Under the pieces are notes generated by a model. It did no database searches, had not been told where the DNA came from, and saw only the letters and a list, made by a program, of their open reading frames with translations. From Ralstonia sp. 25mfcol4.1 (GTDB lineage: Bacteria > Pseudomonadota > Gammaproteobacteria > Burkholderiales > Burkholderiaceae): a stretch of 64,000 nucleotides of DNA. The stretch is from assembly GCF_900104095.1 (NCBI RefSeq), contig NZ_FNJO01000020.1, positions 38,779-102,778 of the forward strand. Reading direction: 5' to 3'. The first letter of the stretch is position 1, and every line of letters starts with the position of its first letter. Shown here piece by piece: positions 40,590-49,088 of the stretch. The translations under genes and the position numbers were made by a program.

Positions 40590-41243
40590 TCAGACGATGT
40601 GGTGCTGCCGCATGTAGCGGTGGACGATTTCGATGCGCATGCCGGCATCGGGCAGCGCCATCAGCATCTGCTTGGCCTTGAGCGGCACGGGCAGCAGTTC
40701 GCATAGCCGGTTGGCCACCCAGGTCGGGTCGTCCCAGAGATAGGGTTCGGCAAACGGCAGCCGGGATTTGTCGGGCTGTTCGCTGTGCACCGAAGCCACG
40801 ATGCGGCGCAGCGCCTCCAGGCACTCGCTCAGCAGCTCCAGCTTGCAGTCGATGACATCGTCGGGCAGCACTTCGGCCTGGGCCACCAGCAGTCCGTCGT
40901 CGCGCGTGGCGTGGGACAGCACGCGGAAGCGCCGCCGTCCGCGGGTCTCGATCAGCAGCACGCCCAGCTGCTCCATGTTGCAGTCCACGATCTGCGCCAG
41001 GCAGCCGATTTCCTCGGGCACCGTTTCGTGGCCGGCTCGTGCCACTTTCTCGCCGCTGGTGATCAGGCAGACGCCGAACGGCGTGCCATCGCGCATGCAG
41101 TTGCGCACCATGTCGACGTAGCGTTTCTCGAACACACGCAGTGGCAGGCGGCCGTCGGGGAAGAGTACCGTGTTGAGGGGAAACAGCGGCAGCGCCTCGA
41201 TGATGGCGCCGGGGGATGCGGTGTCTGGGGGGAGTGTCGACAT
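40590..41243 (-). CDS. Lon N-terminal (LAN/PUA-like) domain protein
   Basis: A 217-residue stand-alone protein with the Lon protease substrate-binding N-terminal domain. The family pattern LPLFPLNTVLFPDGRLPLRVFEKRY is at the start, followed by FGVCLI and VDCNMEQLGVLLIETRGRRRFRV. The ATPase and protease domains of Lon are absent. Such proteins are common in Proteobacteria, and their function is unknown. It lies downstream of rapZ on the same strand and converges with mutY. Confidence 0.9.
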   Translation of the reverse strand: MSTLPPDTASPGAIIEALPLFPLNTVLFPDGRLPLRVFEKRYVDMVRNCMRDGTPFGVCLITSGEKVARAGHETVPEEIGCLAQIVDCNMEQLGVLLIETRGRRRFRVLSHATRDDGLLVAQAEVLPDDVIDCKLELLSECLEALRRIVASVHSEQPDKSRLPFAEPYLWDDPTWVANRLCELLPVPLKAKQMLMALPDAGMRIEIVHRYMRQHHIV

Positions 41244-41299
41244 GCGATTGGCCGCTCCAGTGGCGGGACGGCGCCGGGGCCGCCCCTCAAGCCCGCGTG

Positions 41300-42226
41300 T
41301 CAGCCGGCCGGGGCCAATTCGCGGTGTCTGACCAGCACATTACCATGCGCCCGGAAATAGTTGGCGAGTCGTTCGGCGATGAACACCGACCGATGCTGGC
41401 CGCCCGTGCAGCCGATGGCCACGGTCAGGTAGCTGCGGTTGTCGGCAATGAAACTCGGCAGCCACTTCTCGACATAGGCACGGATGTCCTCGGCCATTGC
41501 CAGCACCATCGGCTGGCTCTGCAGGAAGTCCACCACCGGCGCGTCACGGCCGGTCAGCGGGCGCAGGGCCAGGTCGTAGTAGGGGTTTGGCAGCGAGCGC
41601 ACATCGAACACCATGTCCGCGTCGCTTGGCACCCCGTGCTTGAAGCCGAACGATTCGAACAGCAGCGTGAGCGACTGGCCGCTGGTGCTGTCGTTGCGAA
41701 TCAGCTCCTTGACCCAGCTGCGCAGCGTGTTGGTGCGCACATTGCTGGTATCGATGCGATGGGCCGACTCGGACAACGGGCTGAGCAGCTCGCGTTCCAT
41801 TTCGATGGCTTCGATCAGCGACGTGCTGCCCGTTGCGCCCGGGGCGCCTGCGTCGGCCCCCTCCTGGACGCCCGGCTGCACACCGCCCGCGCCCACGTCG
41901 ACACGGGGCGACAGCGGGTGGCGGCGCCGCGTCTCCGAATACCGCTGCACCAGCGCATCGGTATTGGCCGTCAGGAACAGCACCTGCACCTGATGATGGG
42001 CGGAAAGCTCGCGGACGGTGTCCGGCAGCCGCGCCAGCGACTCGCGGCTGCGAATGTCGGTGGCCACGCCAAGATGGGAATACCCCTGGTCGGCCAGATA
42101 GGCCGTGAGTTCGGGGATGAACTGGGCCGGCAGGTTGTCGACGCAGTAGTAGCCTGCATCTTCCAGGACGTTCAGGGCGACAGACTTGCCGGAACCGGAA
42201 ATTCCGGTGATGAGAATGATCCGCAT
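41300..42226 (-). CDS. rapZ: RNase adapter protein RapZ
   Basis: RapZ (308 residues), an RNA-binding adapter that in E. coli guides RNase E to the GlmZ small RNA and so controls glucosamine-6-phosphate synthase. The N-terminal Walker A is GISGSGKS, with VDNLP and ATDIRSR after it; the C-terminal domain includes DVRSLPNPYYDLALRPLTG and IGCTGGQHRSVFIAE. A loop of about 25 residues (107-135), rich in Gly and Ala, interrupts the sequence after ETRRRHPLS and is not present in the E. coli protein. It is the last gene in the PTS-Ntr block. Confidence 0.93.
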   Translation of the reverse strand: MRIILITGISGSGKSVALNVLEDAGYYCVDNLPAQFIPELTAYLADQGYSHLGVATDIRSRESLARLPDTVRELSAHHQVQVLFLTANTDALVQRYSETRRRHPLSPRVDVGAGGVQPGVQEGADAGAPGATGSTSLIEAIEMERELLSPLSESAHRIDTSNVRTNTLRSWVKELIRNDSTSGQSLTLLFESFGFKHGVPSDADMVFDVRSLPNPYYDLALRPLTGRDAPVVDFLQSQPMVLAMAEDIRAYVEKWLPSFIADNRSYLTVAIGCTGGQHRSVFIAERLANYFRAHGNVLVRHRELAPAG

Positions 42227-42343
42227 AGCGACGCAAGGATAGCACCGCAAGATAACCGCGTCATGACAGGTTGTCGCAGACAAAAATGGCGAATCGCAGA
42301 GGATTCGCCATTTTCGAGGGGAAATCGCCGTAATCGGGTCCGA

Positions 42344-42682
42344 TCAGGTTGCCGGCTTGGCCGACAGGCACTCGCTCTGTGCCTTCTTGTATTCGTCGCC
42401 CTTCTTGCCCTTGTTGGCCTTGGAGCAGGCGGCCATCTTTTCCTGCTGGGTCTTCGGCTCGGCGGCGGCTGCGGGGCCGCTGGCCGACAGGCACTCGCTC
42501 TGCGCCTTCTTGTATTCGTCGCCCTTCTTGCCCTTGTTGGCCTTGGAGCAGGCAGCCATCTTTTCCTGCTGCGCGGTCTTGCCGGACTTCTCGGCAGCGG
42601 CCGGAGCCGAGGCGCCCTGGGCAAACGCGGCCGTGGCGAACAGGGGGGTAACCAGCAAACACATCGCGATCAGCTTCTTCAT
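42344..42682 (-). CDS. PsiF-repeat periplasmic protein with duplicated domain
   Basis: A 112-residue secreted protein (signal MKKLIAMCLLVTPLFATAAFAQ) with two PsiF repeats, each QEKMAACSKANKGKKGDEYK followed by KAQSECLSA. Each repeat carries two cysteines that could form a disulfide. The repeats are encoded by two 90-bp DNA segments, at 42359-42448 and 42482-42571, with only two base differences and a 123-bp period. PsiF in E. coli is phosphate-starvation inducible; the function is unknown. It lies between hprK and rapZ. Confidence 0.88.
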   Translation of the reverse strand: MKKLIAMCLLVTPLFATAAFAQGASAPAAAEKSGKTAQQEKMAACSKANKGKKGDEYKKAQSECLSASGPAAAAEPKTQQEKMAACSKANKGKKGDEYKKAQSECLSAKPAT

Positions 42683-42827
42683 GCTTCTCTCCTGGCTGTG
42701 GAAACACATCGTGGCCGCGCGCCATGCTGGCGTCTGGCGGAACATGGGCTCGGCGCCCATTACAGCACAAAACGGCGGCCGCCCGCAGTTCGTTGACGAA
42801 GGGCGACGCCGGGCTTGTAAGCAAATG

Positions 42828-42854
42828 AAAAACGCCCGCGTGAAGCGGGCGTTT
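42828..42854 (-). terminator. Terminator downstream of hprK
   Basis: A 9-bp stem (AACGCCCGC / GCGGGCGTT) followed on the - strand by a run of T, 24 bp past the hprK stop codon. Confidence 0.8.
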
Positions 42855-42878
42855 GCATGACGCGGTCGCGGCAACGGC

Positions 42879-43850
42879 TCAGAGCAGGCGACCCTGGCCG
42901 CGCGATACCACGTCCGCCTGCATGGCCGCGCGCTGGCGATCCATGAAGTCGCGCAGGGTATCGATGCCGCGTAGCCGCAGGATCGTGTTGCGCACGGCGG
43001 CTTCGACCAGAACGGCCAGGTTGCGGCCGGCTGCCACCTGGATCTTCACCATGTGGATCGGCAGCCCCAGCACGTCGAGGTACTGGGAATCGAGCGGCAG
43101 CCGTTCGAATTCGCCATCGTTGCGGCGTACCAGCTGTACCACGAGCTTGAGCTTCATCTTCCGGCGCACCGCCGTTTCGCCAAAGATCGTCTTGATATCG
43201 AGCAGGCCGAGGCCGCGCACTTCGAGCAGGTTCTGCAGCAGGGGCGGGCAACGGCCTTCGATGAAGTCGGGCCCCAGCCGGACGAAATCGACGGCATCGT
43301 CCGCCACGAGGCCGTGGCCGCGTGAAATCAGTTCCAGGCCGAGTTCGCTCTTGCCCAGGCCCGATTCGCCCATGATCAGCACGCCCATGCCGAGGATGTC
43401 GAGGAACACCCCGTGCATCGTCACGCGCGGCGCGGAGATGCGTGACAGGTACAGGCGCAGATGGTCGATCACGGCCGCCGAGGACACCGGCGTGGTGAAC
43501 AGCGGGGTCGACGAGCGCGTGCAGCGCAGTTCCAGGTCGGGCGGGGGCTCCATGCCGTCGGCCACCACCAGGAATGGCGGCTCCAGCAGGATCAGTTCCC
43601 CCATCTGGCGCTTGCGCGGTTCGTCGTCCAGGCGCTGGTAATACTGGATTTCCGGCTTGCCCAGCACCTGGATCCGGTTCGGGTGGATCAGGTTCAGGTG
43701 GCCCACCAGATCGGCGGCGGAAGTGGCTTCGCGAGCGAATTCGACGTCGAAGGCGCGGTCGGCCCCTTCCAGACCGGCGACCCACGACAGTTTGATGTCG
43801 GCTGCGTTGTCGTCGAAGATCGACTGCGAGGTGACGCCGGTGAGTTCCAT
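42879..43850 (-). CDS. hprK: HPr kinase/phosphorylase
   Basis: HprK (323 residues) phosphorylates or dephosphorylates a serine of HPr-type proteins and in betaproteobacteria is linked with the PTS-Ntr. The P loop is GESGLGKSELGLELISRGH (residues about 154-172), the HprK signature EVRGLGLLDIKTIFGE follows, and the N-terminal domain starts before residue 130. It is encoded downstream of ptsN on the same strand, with a terminator after it. Confidence 0.95.
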   Translation of the reverse strand: MELTGVTSQSIFDDNAADIKLSWVAGLEGADRAFDVEFAREATSAADLVGHLNLIHPNRIQVLGKPEIQYYQRLDDEPRKRQMGELILLEPPFLVVADGMEPPPDLELRCTRSSTPLFTTPVSSAAVIDHLRLYLSRISAPRVTMHGVFLDILGMGVLIMGESGLGKSELGLELISRGHGLVADDAVDFVRLGPDFIEGRCPPLLQNLLEVRGLGLLDIKTIFGETAVRRKMKLKLVVQLVRRNDGEFERLPLDSQYLDVLGLPIHMVKIQVAAGRNLAVLVEAAVRNTILRLRGIDTLRDFMDRQRAAMQADVVSRGQGRLL

Positions 43851-43916
43851 TCGGGATGCTTTCTACGAGGGGGGCGGTATGGCTTCAGGCGGCCAGCCAG
43901 GCCGGCCTGCGGATCG

Positions 43917-44372
43917 TCACGGATGCCATTCGGTCAGCAACTGGTGGACGGCTTCGGGCGTGGGCAGCGTCGCCAGGCCTTCGCGCATCTCGCGGTCCGA
44001 CAGCAATTGTGCGATTTCCGAGAGGATTTCGAGGTGCTGCTGCGTGGCCTGTTCGGGCACCAGCAGGAAAATCAGCAGCGAGACCGGCTTGCCGTCGGGC
44101 GATTCGAACGGAATCGGCTCGGCCAGGCGCATGAAGCCGGCCAGTGGCTGCTTCAGGCCCTTGATACGGCCGTGCGGGATGGCCACGCCGGCACCCAGGC
44201 CGGTCGAGCCCAGCGATTCGCGGGCGAAAAGATTGTCCGTGACGGTGGCGCGGGCCACACCATGGTTGTTCTCGAACAGGAGCCCGGCTTGCTCGAAGAC
44301 CCGCTTCTTGCTGGTGACGGTGACGTCGAGGTGGATGTTGCCGGGTGGCAGCAATTTGGCCAAACGATTCAT
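43917..44372 (-). CDS. ptsN: PTS nitrogen regulatory IIA component (EIIA-Ntr)
   Basis: EIIA-Ntr (151 residues), the output protein of the nitrogen PTS, which controls potassium transport and other targets according to its phosphorylation. The phosphorylated histidine is in GVAIPHGRIKGL, and LARESLGSTGLGAG-like sequence (FARESLGSTGLGAG) precedes it. ATG 44372 gives the usual length; an ATG 39 bp upstream is possible. The gene lies between hpf and hprK as in other Burkholderiales. The 5' gap of 500 bp includes the hpf terminator. Confidence 0.93.
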   Translation of the reverse strand: MNRLAKLLPPGNIHLDVTVTSKKRVFEQAGLLFENNHGVARATVTDNLFARESLGSTGLGAGVAIPHGRIKGLKQPLAGFMRLAEPIPFESPDGKPVSLLIFLLVPEQATQQHLEILSEIAQLLSDREMREGLATLPTPEAVHQLLTEWHP

Positions 44373-44411
44373 GGGCGATGCACGAGAAGTCAGGTTGGCG
44401 ATACGGCGCAC

Positions 44412-44872
44412 AAACGCCGTCCCGCCGGATGGGGCAATTCAGGATATCGAGTGCTTGGTGGACGCCCGCATTGGAGCGTCCGGCTCATTATAGAGCAGGG
44501 CCACAGCGCGCTTGTGCACTGCAGCGCCGGCGCCGCGGGTGGTGCCGCGGATCGGCCGGCCGGATTGCCCACCCGGATATTGCCGCCGGCGCGTGCATGA
44601 TCTTCCGTCATGCGGTATGCCGTGCGAGTCACCGGGACCGTTCTGCCTGTCGTTCTTGTATGGCGCAGCATACACCGAGCCGCGCCAGATGCGAACACCT
44701 CCGGCGAATCAAATGGTTTCCGCCGTGGTGCTAAGGTAACGGAGAATTTCAGCCCGGCCAGGGCGGGCGGCCATCAAAAAAGCCGCGCAGATGCGCGGCT
44801 TTGCTCTCTTCCTGTCAGTCCTCTCGGTGGACGCTGTTGTCCGCCACAAGGGGCAGTTAAGGATTTGCCAGC
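44412..44872 (-). other. Non-coding region between hpf and ptsN
   Basis: Holds the hpf terminator (44776-44802) and about 360 bp upstream of ptsN in which a ptsN promoter is expected. No gene and no clear sigma70 or sigma54 element could be recognised. Confidence 0.45.
44776..44802 (-). terminator. Terminator downstream of hpf
   Basis: A 10-bp stem (AAAGCCGCGC / GCGCGGCTTT) with a 4-nt loop and a T run on the - strand. Confidence 0.8.
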
Positions 44873-45226
44873 CTATTGTTGCTGCAGTTGGGCTTCAGCC
44901 ATCTGGTACTTGACCGCTTCCCGGTCATGACCTTGCACGCGGTCCTTGTAGCGGATCACCTGCCGGTCGAGCTTGTCGACCAGACAATCGATCGCCGCGT
45001 ACAGGTCTTCATGGTGCGCTTCGACGAAGATGTCCTTGCCCTTGAGATGCAGATTGATTTCCGCGTACTGACGCTTGTCCTTTTCCTTGTGGTTGTCGAC
45101 AGATAGCAGCACGCTCACGCCAATGACCTGATCGAAATGCCTGACAATTCGCTCCAGTTTCGTTTCCACATACTCACGCAGCGGCGGCGTGATGTCGAGG
45201 TGGTGTCCACTGATCTTGAAGTTCAT
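44873..45226 (-). CDS. hpf: Ribosome hibernation promoting factor
   Basis: A short HPF (117 residues) that binds the 30S decoding centre and promotes 100S dimers in stationary phase. The start MNFKISGHHLDITPPLREYVE and the RNA-binding segment AEINLHLKGKDIFVEAHHEDLYAAID are typical. It lacks the C-terminal dimerisation domain of long HPF. It follows rpoN by 50 bp, so it is probably cotranscribed with it. Confidence 0.94.
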   Translation of the reverse strand: MNFKISGHHLDITPPLREYVETKLERIVRHFDQVIGVSVLLSVDNHKEKDKRQYAEINLHLKGKDIFVEAHHEDLYAAIDCLVDKLDRQVIRYKDRVQGHDREAVKYQMAEAQLQQQ

Positions 45227-45276
45227 AGCGCTTCTCCTTCTGAAAGAGCCGCACCAGGCAGGCGGTTGCGGCTCGG

Positions 45277-46758
45277 CTACAAAGACTTGCGGAGATTGAC
45301 TGCGGGGATCTTCAGTGCTTCGCGATATTTGGCCACCGTGCGGCGTGCGACCACAAAGCCCTGTTCGCCCAGCAATTCGGCGATGCGGCTGTCGGAAAGA
45401 GGATTCCTGGGTTCTTCGGCTCCTATCAGTTGCTTGATCAGCGCGCGGATCGCCGTGGAAGAGGCCGCGCCGCCCGTCTCCGTGGAGACGTGGCTACCAA
45501 AGAAGTACTTCAACTCGAAAGTACCCATTGGCGTGGCCATGTATTTGTTCGTGGTCACCCGGGAAATGGTCGACTCATGTAAACCGAGTGTATCGGCAAT
45601 TTCCCGCAAAACCAAGGGGCGCATCGCTATTTCGCCGTGCGAAAAAAAGTTCTTCTGACGCTCCACAATCGCCTGCGCCACACGCAGGATCGTGTCGAAT
45701 CTCTGCTGGATGTTCTTGATAAGCCACCGGGCTTCCTGCAGCTTCTGCTGCAGTCCCGCAGCCCCCGCTTCTCCTTTTGCACCGCGCAAGATCTGCGCGT
45801 ACATGTCGTTGATGCGCAGGCGCGGCATCACGTCCGGATTCAGCTGTGCAATCCAGCCGCTGCCGCTCTTGCGCACGAACACATCGGGCACCACGAAATC
45901 GGCCTCGGGCCGGCTGTACGCATGCCCTGGGTACGGTGCCAGCGAGCGGATCAGATCGTGCGCCGCCTTTAGTGCAATTTCGTCAACCTGGAGTGCTTTC
46001 TTGAGGCGCGTGTAATCCCTGACTGCCAGCAACTCAAGATGATGATTGACGATGGACAGGGCCAGTTCGCGCTGCGGATGCTGCAGCCGCTTCAACTGCA
46101 GGCTCAGGCATTCGGCGGCATTGCGCGCGCCCACCCCCGGCGGATCGAAGCTCTGCAGCAGCGTCAGCATGGCCTGCACTTCTTCCACCTCGAATTCCAG
46201 TTCTTCGGGCAGCTCGGTGCAGATTTCCTCGAGTGACGCACTCAGGTATCCGTCGTCGTCGAGCGATTCGATCAGGAAGATGGCGAGGCCCTTGTCGCGC
46301 GCCGAAATCTTGAGCGGCGTCAGCTGTTCCATCAGGTATTCGCGCAGCGTCGGGTCCGCATCGCGCAACTGCATCGGCGTCTTTTCGTCTTCGTCGTTCT
46401 GCGGACGGCGCGCGAAGTCGTCGAGGCTCCAGTCGTTGCCGTAGTCCTCGCCGCCGGAATCGCTGAAGCCTTCTTCGTCGCCGCCGGACGCACGCTCGCT
46501 GCGGTCGTCGCCATTGGCCTGCGGCTCGGCCGGGGCCGGCGCGGGGGCGCTCTGCAGGTTGACCGAGCCGTCAGCCGCCACGCGCAAGGGGCTTTCGATC
46601 CAGTCGTTCTCGCGTTCCAGCAGCGGGTTTTCCGTCAGTGCCTGTTCCACCTCCTGTTGCAGTTCGAGCGTGGAAAGCTGAAGCAGCCGAATGGACTGCT
46701 GCAGTTGCGGCGTCAGGGCCAGATGCTGGGAGAGGCGGAGCTGAAGCGAAGGTTTCAT
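45277..46758 (-). CDS. rpoN: RNA polymerase sigma54 factor
   Basis: Sigma54 (493 residues) for enhancer-dependent promoters. Region I is the Gln/Leu-rich N-terminus (SLQLRLSQHLALTPQLQQSIRLLQL), followed by an acidic region II (residues 60-115) and the DNA-binding region III with the helix-turn-helix and the RpoN box ARRTVAKYREA near the C-terminus. The operon order lptA-lptB-rpoN-hpf is the same as in other Proteobacteria. A candidate target in this window is the promoter of nrtABD. Confidence 0.97.
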   Translation of the reverse strand: MKPSLQLRLSQHLALTPQLQQSIRLLQLSTLELQQEVEQALTENPLLERENDWIESPLRVAADGSVNLQSAPAPAPAEPQANGDDRSERASGGDEEGFSDSGGEDYGNDWSLDDFARRPQNDEDEKTPMQLRDADPTLREYLMEQLTPLKISARDKGLAIFLIESLDDDGYLSASLEEICTELPEELEFEVEEVQAMLTLLQSFDPPGVGARNAAECLSLQLKRLQHPQRELALSIVNHHLELLAVRDYTRLKKALQVDEIALKAAHDLIRSLAPYPGHAYSRPEADFVVPDVFVRKSGSGWIAQLNPDVMPRLRINDMYAQILRGAKGEAGAAGLQQKLQEARWLIKNIQQRFDTILRVAQAIVERQKNFFSHGEIAMRPLVLREIADTLGLHESTISRVTTNKYMATPMGTFELKYFFGSHVSTETGGAASSTAIRALIKQLIGAEEPRNPLSDSRIAELLGEQGFVVARRTVAKYREALKIPAVNLRKSL

Positions 46759-46923
46759 GCGACCTATTCTATGCGCATCTTTCCGTTGTTGGAACGGAAT
46801 TTGCTACAACCTATCGCTTCGGCGTCCTGATCGGAAACGGCTTTGAAATAACCGTGGGCAAGTGCGGTAAAAATGACCTGCCGGTGACCTGCCGAAAGTG
46901 CGGCCGGAGAGGCGGCCGCGGGC

Positions 46924-47724
46924 TCACATGCGGAAGTTTTCGCCCAGGTAGACGCGTCGTACCGACTCGTTGGCGATGATTTCCTCGGGCTGGCCGGCGG
47001 CCAGCACGGTGCCTTCGCTGATGATGTACGCGTGGTCGCAGATGCCCAGCGTTTCCCGCACGTTGTGGTCGGTAATCAGCACGCCGATATTGCGCGCCTT
47101 CAGGAAGCTGACGATACGCTGGATTTCGCCCACGGCGATCGGGTCCACGCCGGCAAACGGTTCGTCCAGCAGGATGAAGCGCGGCGACGACGCCAGCGCG
47201 CGCGCGATTTCCACGCGGCGGCGCTCGCCGCCCGACAGCGACAGCGCCGGATTATTGCGCAGGTGCGCGATCTGCAGGTCGTCAAGCAGCGAATCCAGGC
47301 GGCGTTCGATCTCGGCCTTGGGCAGCGGCTTGCCGTTTTCCACCTGCAGTTCCAGCACCGCGCGGATGTTCTCTTCCACGTTGAGCTTGCGGAAGACCGA
47401 CGCTTCCTGCGGCAGGTAGGAAAGGCCCATGCGGGCGCGTTCGTGAATGGCCAGTCCGCTGATGTGCTCGTCGTCGAGCACGATGTCGCCTTCGTCCAGC
47501 GCCACCAGCCCCACGATCATGTAGAACGACGTGGTCTTGCCAGCGCCGTTGGGGCCGAGCAGCCCCACCACCTCGCCGCTTTTCACATCGAGCGACACGT
47601 CCTTGACCACCGTGCGCGTACCGTAGCGTTTCTTCAGGTGACGCACGACCAGCGTGCTGCTGTCGGTGCGGACGGCCGATGCGGAGGACGGGGCAGAGGC
47701 GGCGAGCGTGGCGGAATCGTTCAT
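46924..47724 (-). CDS. lptB: LPS export ABC transporter ATP-binding protein
   Basis: LptB (266 residues), the ATPase of the LptB2FG complex that extracts LPS from the inner membrane. Walker A is GPNGAGKTT, the signature is LSGGERRRVEIARAL, Walker B is FILLDEPFAGVDP, and the switch histidine is in LITDHNVRETL. The first 20 residues are Ser/Ala rich and may be a non-conserved extension. It lies between lptA and rpoN; the 165-bp gap before rpoN has no visible gene. Confidence 0.96.
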   Translation of the reverse strand: MNDSATLAASAPSSASAVRTDSSTLVVRHLKKRYGTRTVVKDVSLDVKSGEVVGLLGPNGAGKTTSFYMIVGLVALDEGDIVLDDEHISGLAIHERARMGLSYLPQEASVFRKLNVEENIRAVLELQVENGKPLPKAEIERRLDSLLDDLQIAHLRNNPALSLSGGERRRVEIARALASSPRFILLDEPFAGVDPIAVGEIQRIVSFLKARNIGVLITDHNVRETLGICDHAYIISEGTVLAAGQPEEIIANESVRRVYLGENFRM

Positions 47725-47746
47725 CAGGACTGGCTGGAGTAAGACG

Positions 47747-48391
47747 TTAAGGCTTGGGCGTGGTGGACGGCTTCAGGTCCAGCGGCGCGCCGGCCGCGGC
47801 GGGAGCGCTGGCGTCCGAGCGCGGCGACAGCACCGCGCGCACGCGGCCCGAGGTATTGCCGGCCGTGGTGTTGTTGTCGCCGCCAGCGGCGGTGTAGTAC
47901 TCGTTGCGGCTGTCGTAGGTAATGACCGCGCCGCGGATCTCGTCGATGATCTTCGCGCCGACGCCCGACACGCGCGCCGCGCGGGCGTGCCCGATCAGCT
48001 TGTTGATCTCCGACTTGCCGTCGTATTCGATGCGGTCGCCCCAGCCGTCGATGTACTCGTCCACGCCGTCCCGCTTCTGGCGGATATACGCCTGACGGCC
48101 GGGCTTGGACGTGGCGATGGCGTACTGGTAGCCCTCGGGGTCGGTGCGCAGTTCGGCCGCGTCGGACTTCAGCACCATGGTGCCTTTGGTCAGCACCACG
48201 TTGCCGGTGAGGGTGTAGATCTGCTTGACGTCATCGTAGCTGGCGTTGTCGGCCTCGAGCACCAGCGGCTTGCCCTGGTCGGCGCGCTCGGCAAAGGCCG
48301 GTGCGGCCAGCGTCAGGCCGAGGGCGGCGATGGTCGCCAGCAGGGCGGGCGCGAGGCGGCGACAGGGCGATGTCGTCAGGGATGCAGTCAT
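47747..48391 (-). CDS. lptA: LPS transport periplasmic protein LptA
   Basis: LptA (214 residues) forms the periplasmic bridge for LPS. A signal peptide (LLATIAALGLTLAAPAFA) precedes the OstA-like domain with KPLVLEADNASYDDVKQIYTL and GNVVLTKGTMVLKSDAAELRTD; the C-terminal 30 residues are low complexity (Ala/Pro). It is placed between lptC and lptB in the export operon. Confidence 0.93.
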   Translation of the reverse strand: MTASLTTSPCRRLAPALLATIAALGLTLAAPAFAERADQGKPLVLEADNASYDDVKQIYTLTGNVVLTKGTMVLKSDAAELRTDPEGYQYAIATSKPGRQAYIRQKRDGVDEYIDGWGDRIEYDGKSEINKLIGHARAARVSGVGAKIIDEIRGAVITYDSRNEYYTAAGGDNNTTAGNTSGRVRAVLSPRSDASAPAAAGAPLDLKPSTTPKP

Positions 48392-48455
48392 GGTTGGCGA
48401 ATGGTGAGATAAAGACGGCGGCCAGGATGCGCCGGAGCGTTTGCGTCCCCCGGGG

Positions 48456-49085
48456 TCACTGGGTCCTGGCCTGCCCCTGCGGCGAGTTCATGATGATGGT
48501 GCCGCGTACGTTACCCAGCAATTGTACTTCGCGGGTGACGTTGTTGAAGATCATGCCGTTGGCTGTCATGACCGACGGGCCGCGCGTCAGCTCCACCGCC
48601 TTGTCGGTCTTGACGATGTCGTCATTGACCAGCAGCTGGAAGTATTGCGATGCCGCCGTCATGCGCGGATCCTTGGACGGGTCGATGCCGGCCTGCCGGA
48701 CCACGAACGCATTGCCGTAGAGATCGATGATCGAACCTTCGGCGTTCATGGTGCCGCGCTGTGAGTTGGCCGTCACGGGCGGGCGGTCCGGCTCGTACGA
48801 ACGCATCGCCGGCGTGGTCACCTCGTAGGTCTGGTCGTCCTCGAAGTGCACCATCTTGACGCCCGTGAAGCGCAGCTTGGTGGTGCCGTCCTCGGCCAGT
48901 TCGGTGGCCGAGAATCGCTCCATCCAGTAGTCGGGCTCATGGCGCTTGGCGCGCGACTGCTCGCTGGCCTCGCGCGGCGAGTTCAGCTGCACCAGCCAGA
49001 ACGTGCTGCCGGCGACGATGGCCATCAGCAGCAGCGGCAGCAGCCGCATGATCATGCCGGTGAGTCTGGACAGGAAGTCCGGCAT
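48456..49085 (-). CDS. lptC: LPS export system protein LptC
   Basis: LptC (209 residues), a bitopic inner-membrane protein that passes LPS from LptFG to LptA. One N-terminal helix (LLPLLLMAIVAGSTFWLVQL) is followed by a periplasmic LptC domain, including RHEPDYWMERFSATELAEDG, the typical beginning. It starts only 3 bp after the kdsD stop codon; the kdsC phosphatase gene that commonly lies between these two genes is absent. Confidence 0.92.
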   Translation of the reverse strand: MPDFLSRLTGMIMRLLPLLLMAIVAGSTFWLVQLNSPREASEQSRAKRHEPDYWMERFSATELAEDGTTKLRFTGVKMVHFEDDQTYEVTTPAMRSYEPDRPPVTANSQRGTMNAEGSIIDLYGNAFVVRQAGIDPSKDPRMTAASQYFQLLVNDDIVKTDKAVELTRGPSVMTANGMIFNNVTREVQLLGNVRGTIIMNSPQGQARTQ

Positions 49086-49088
49086 CGT

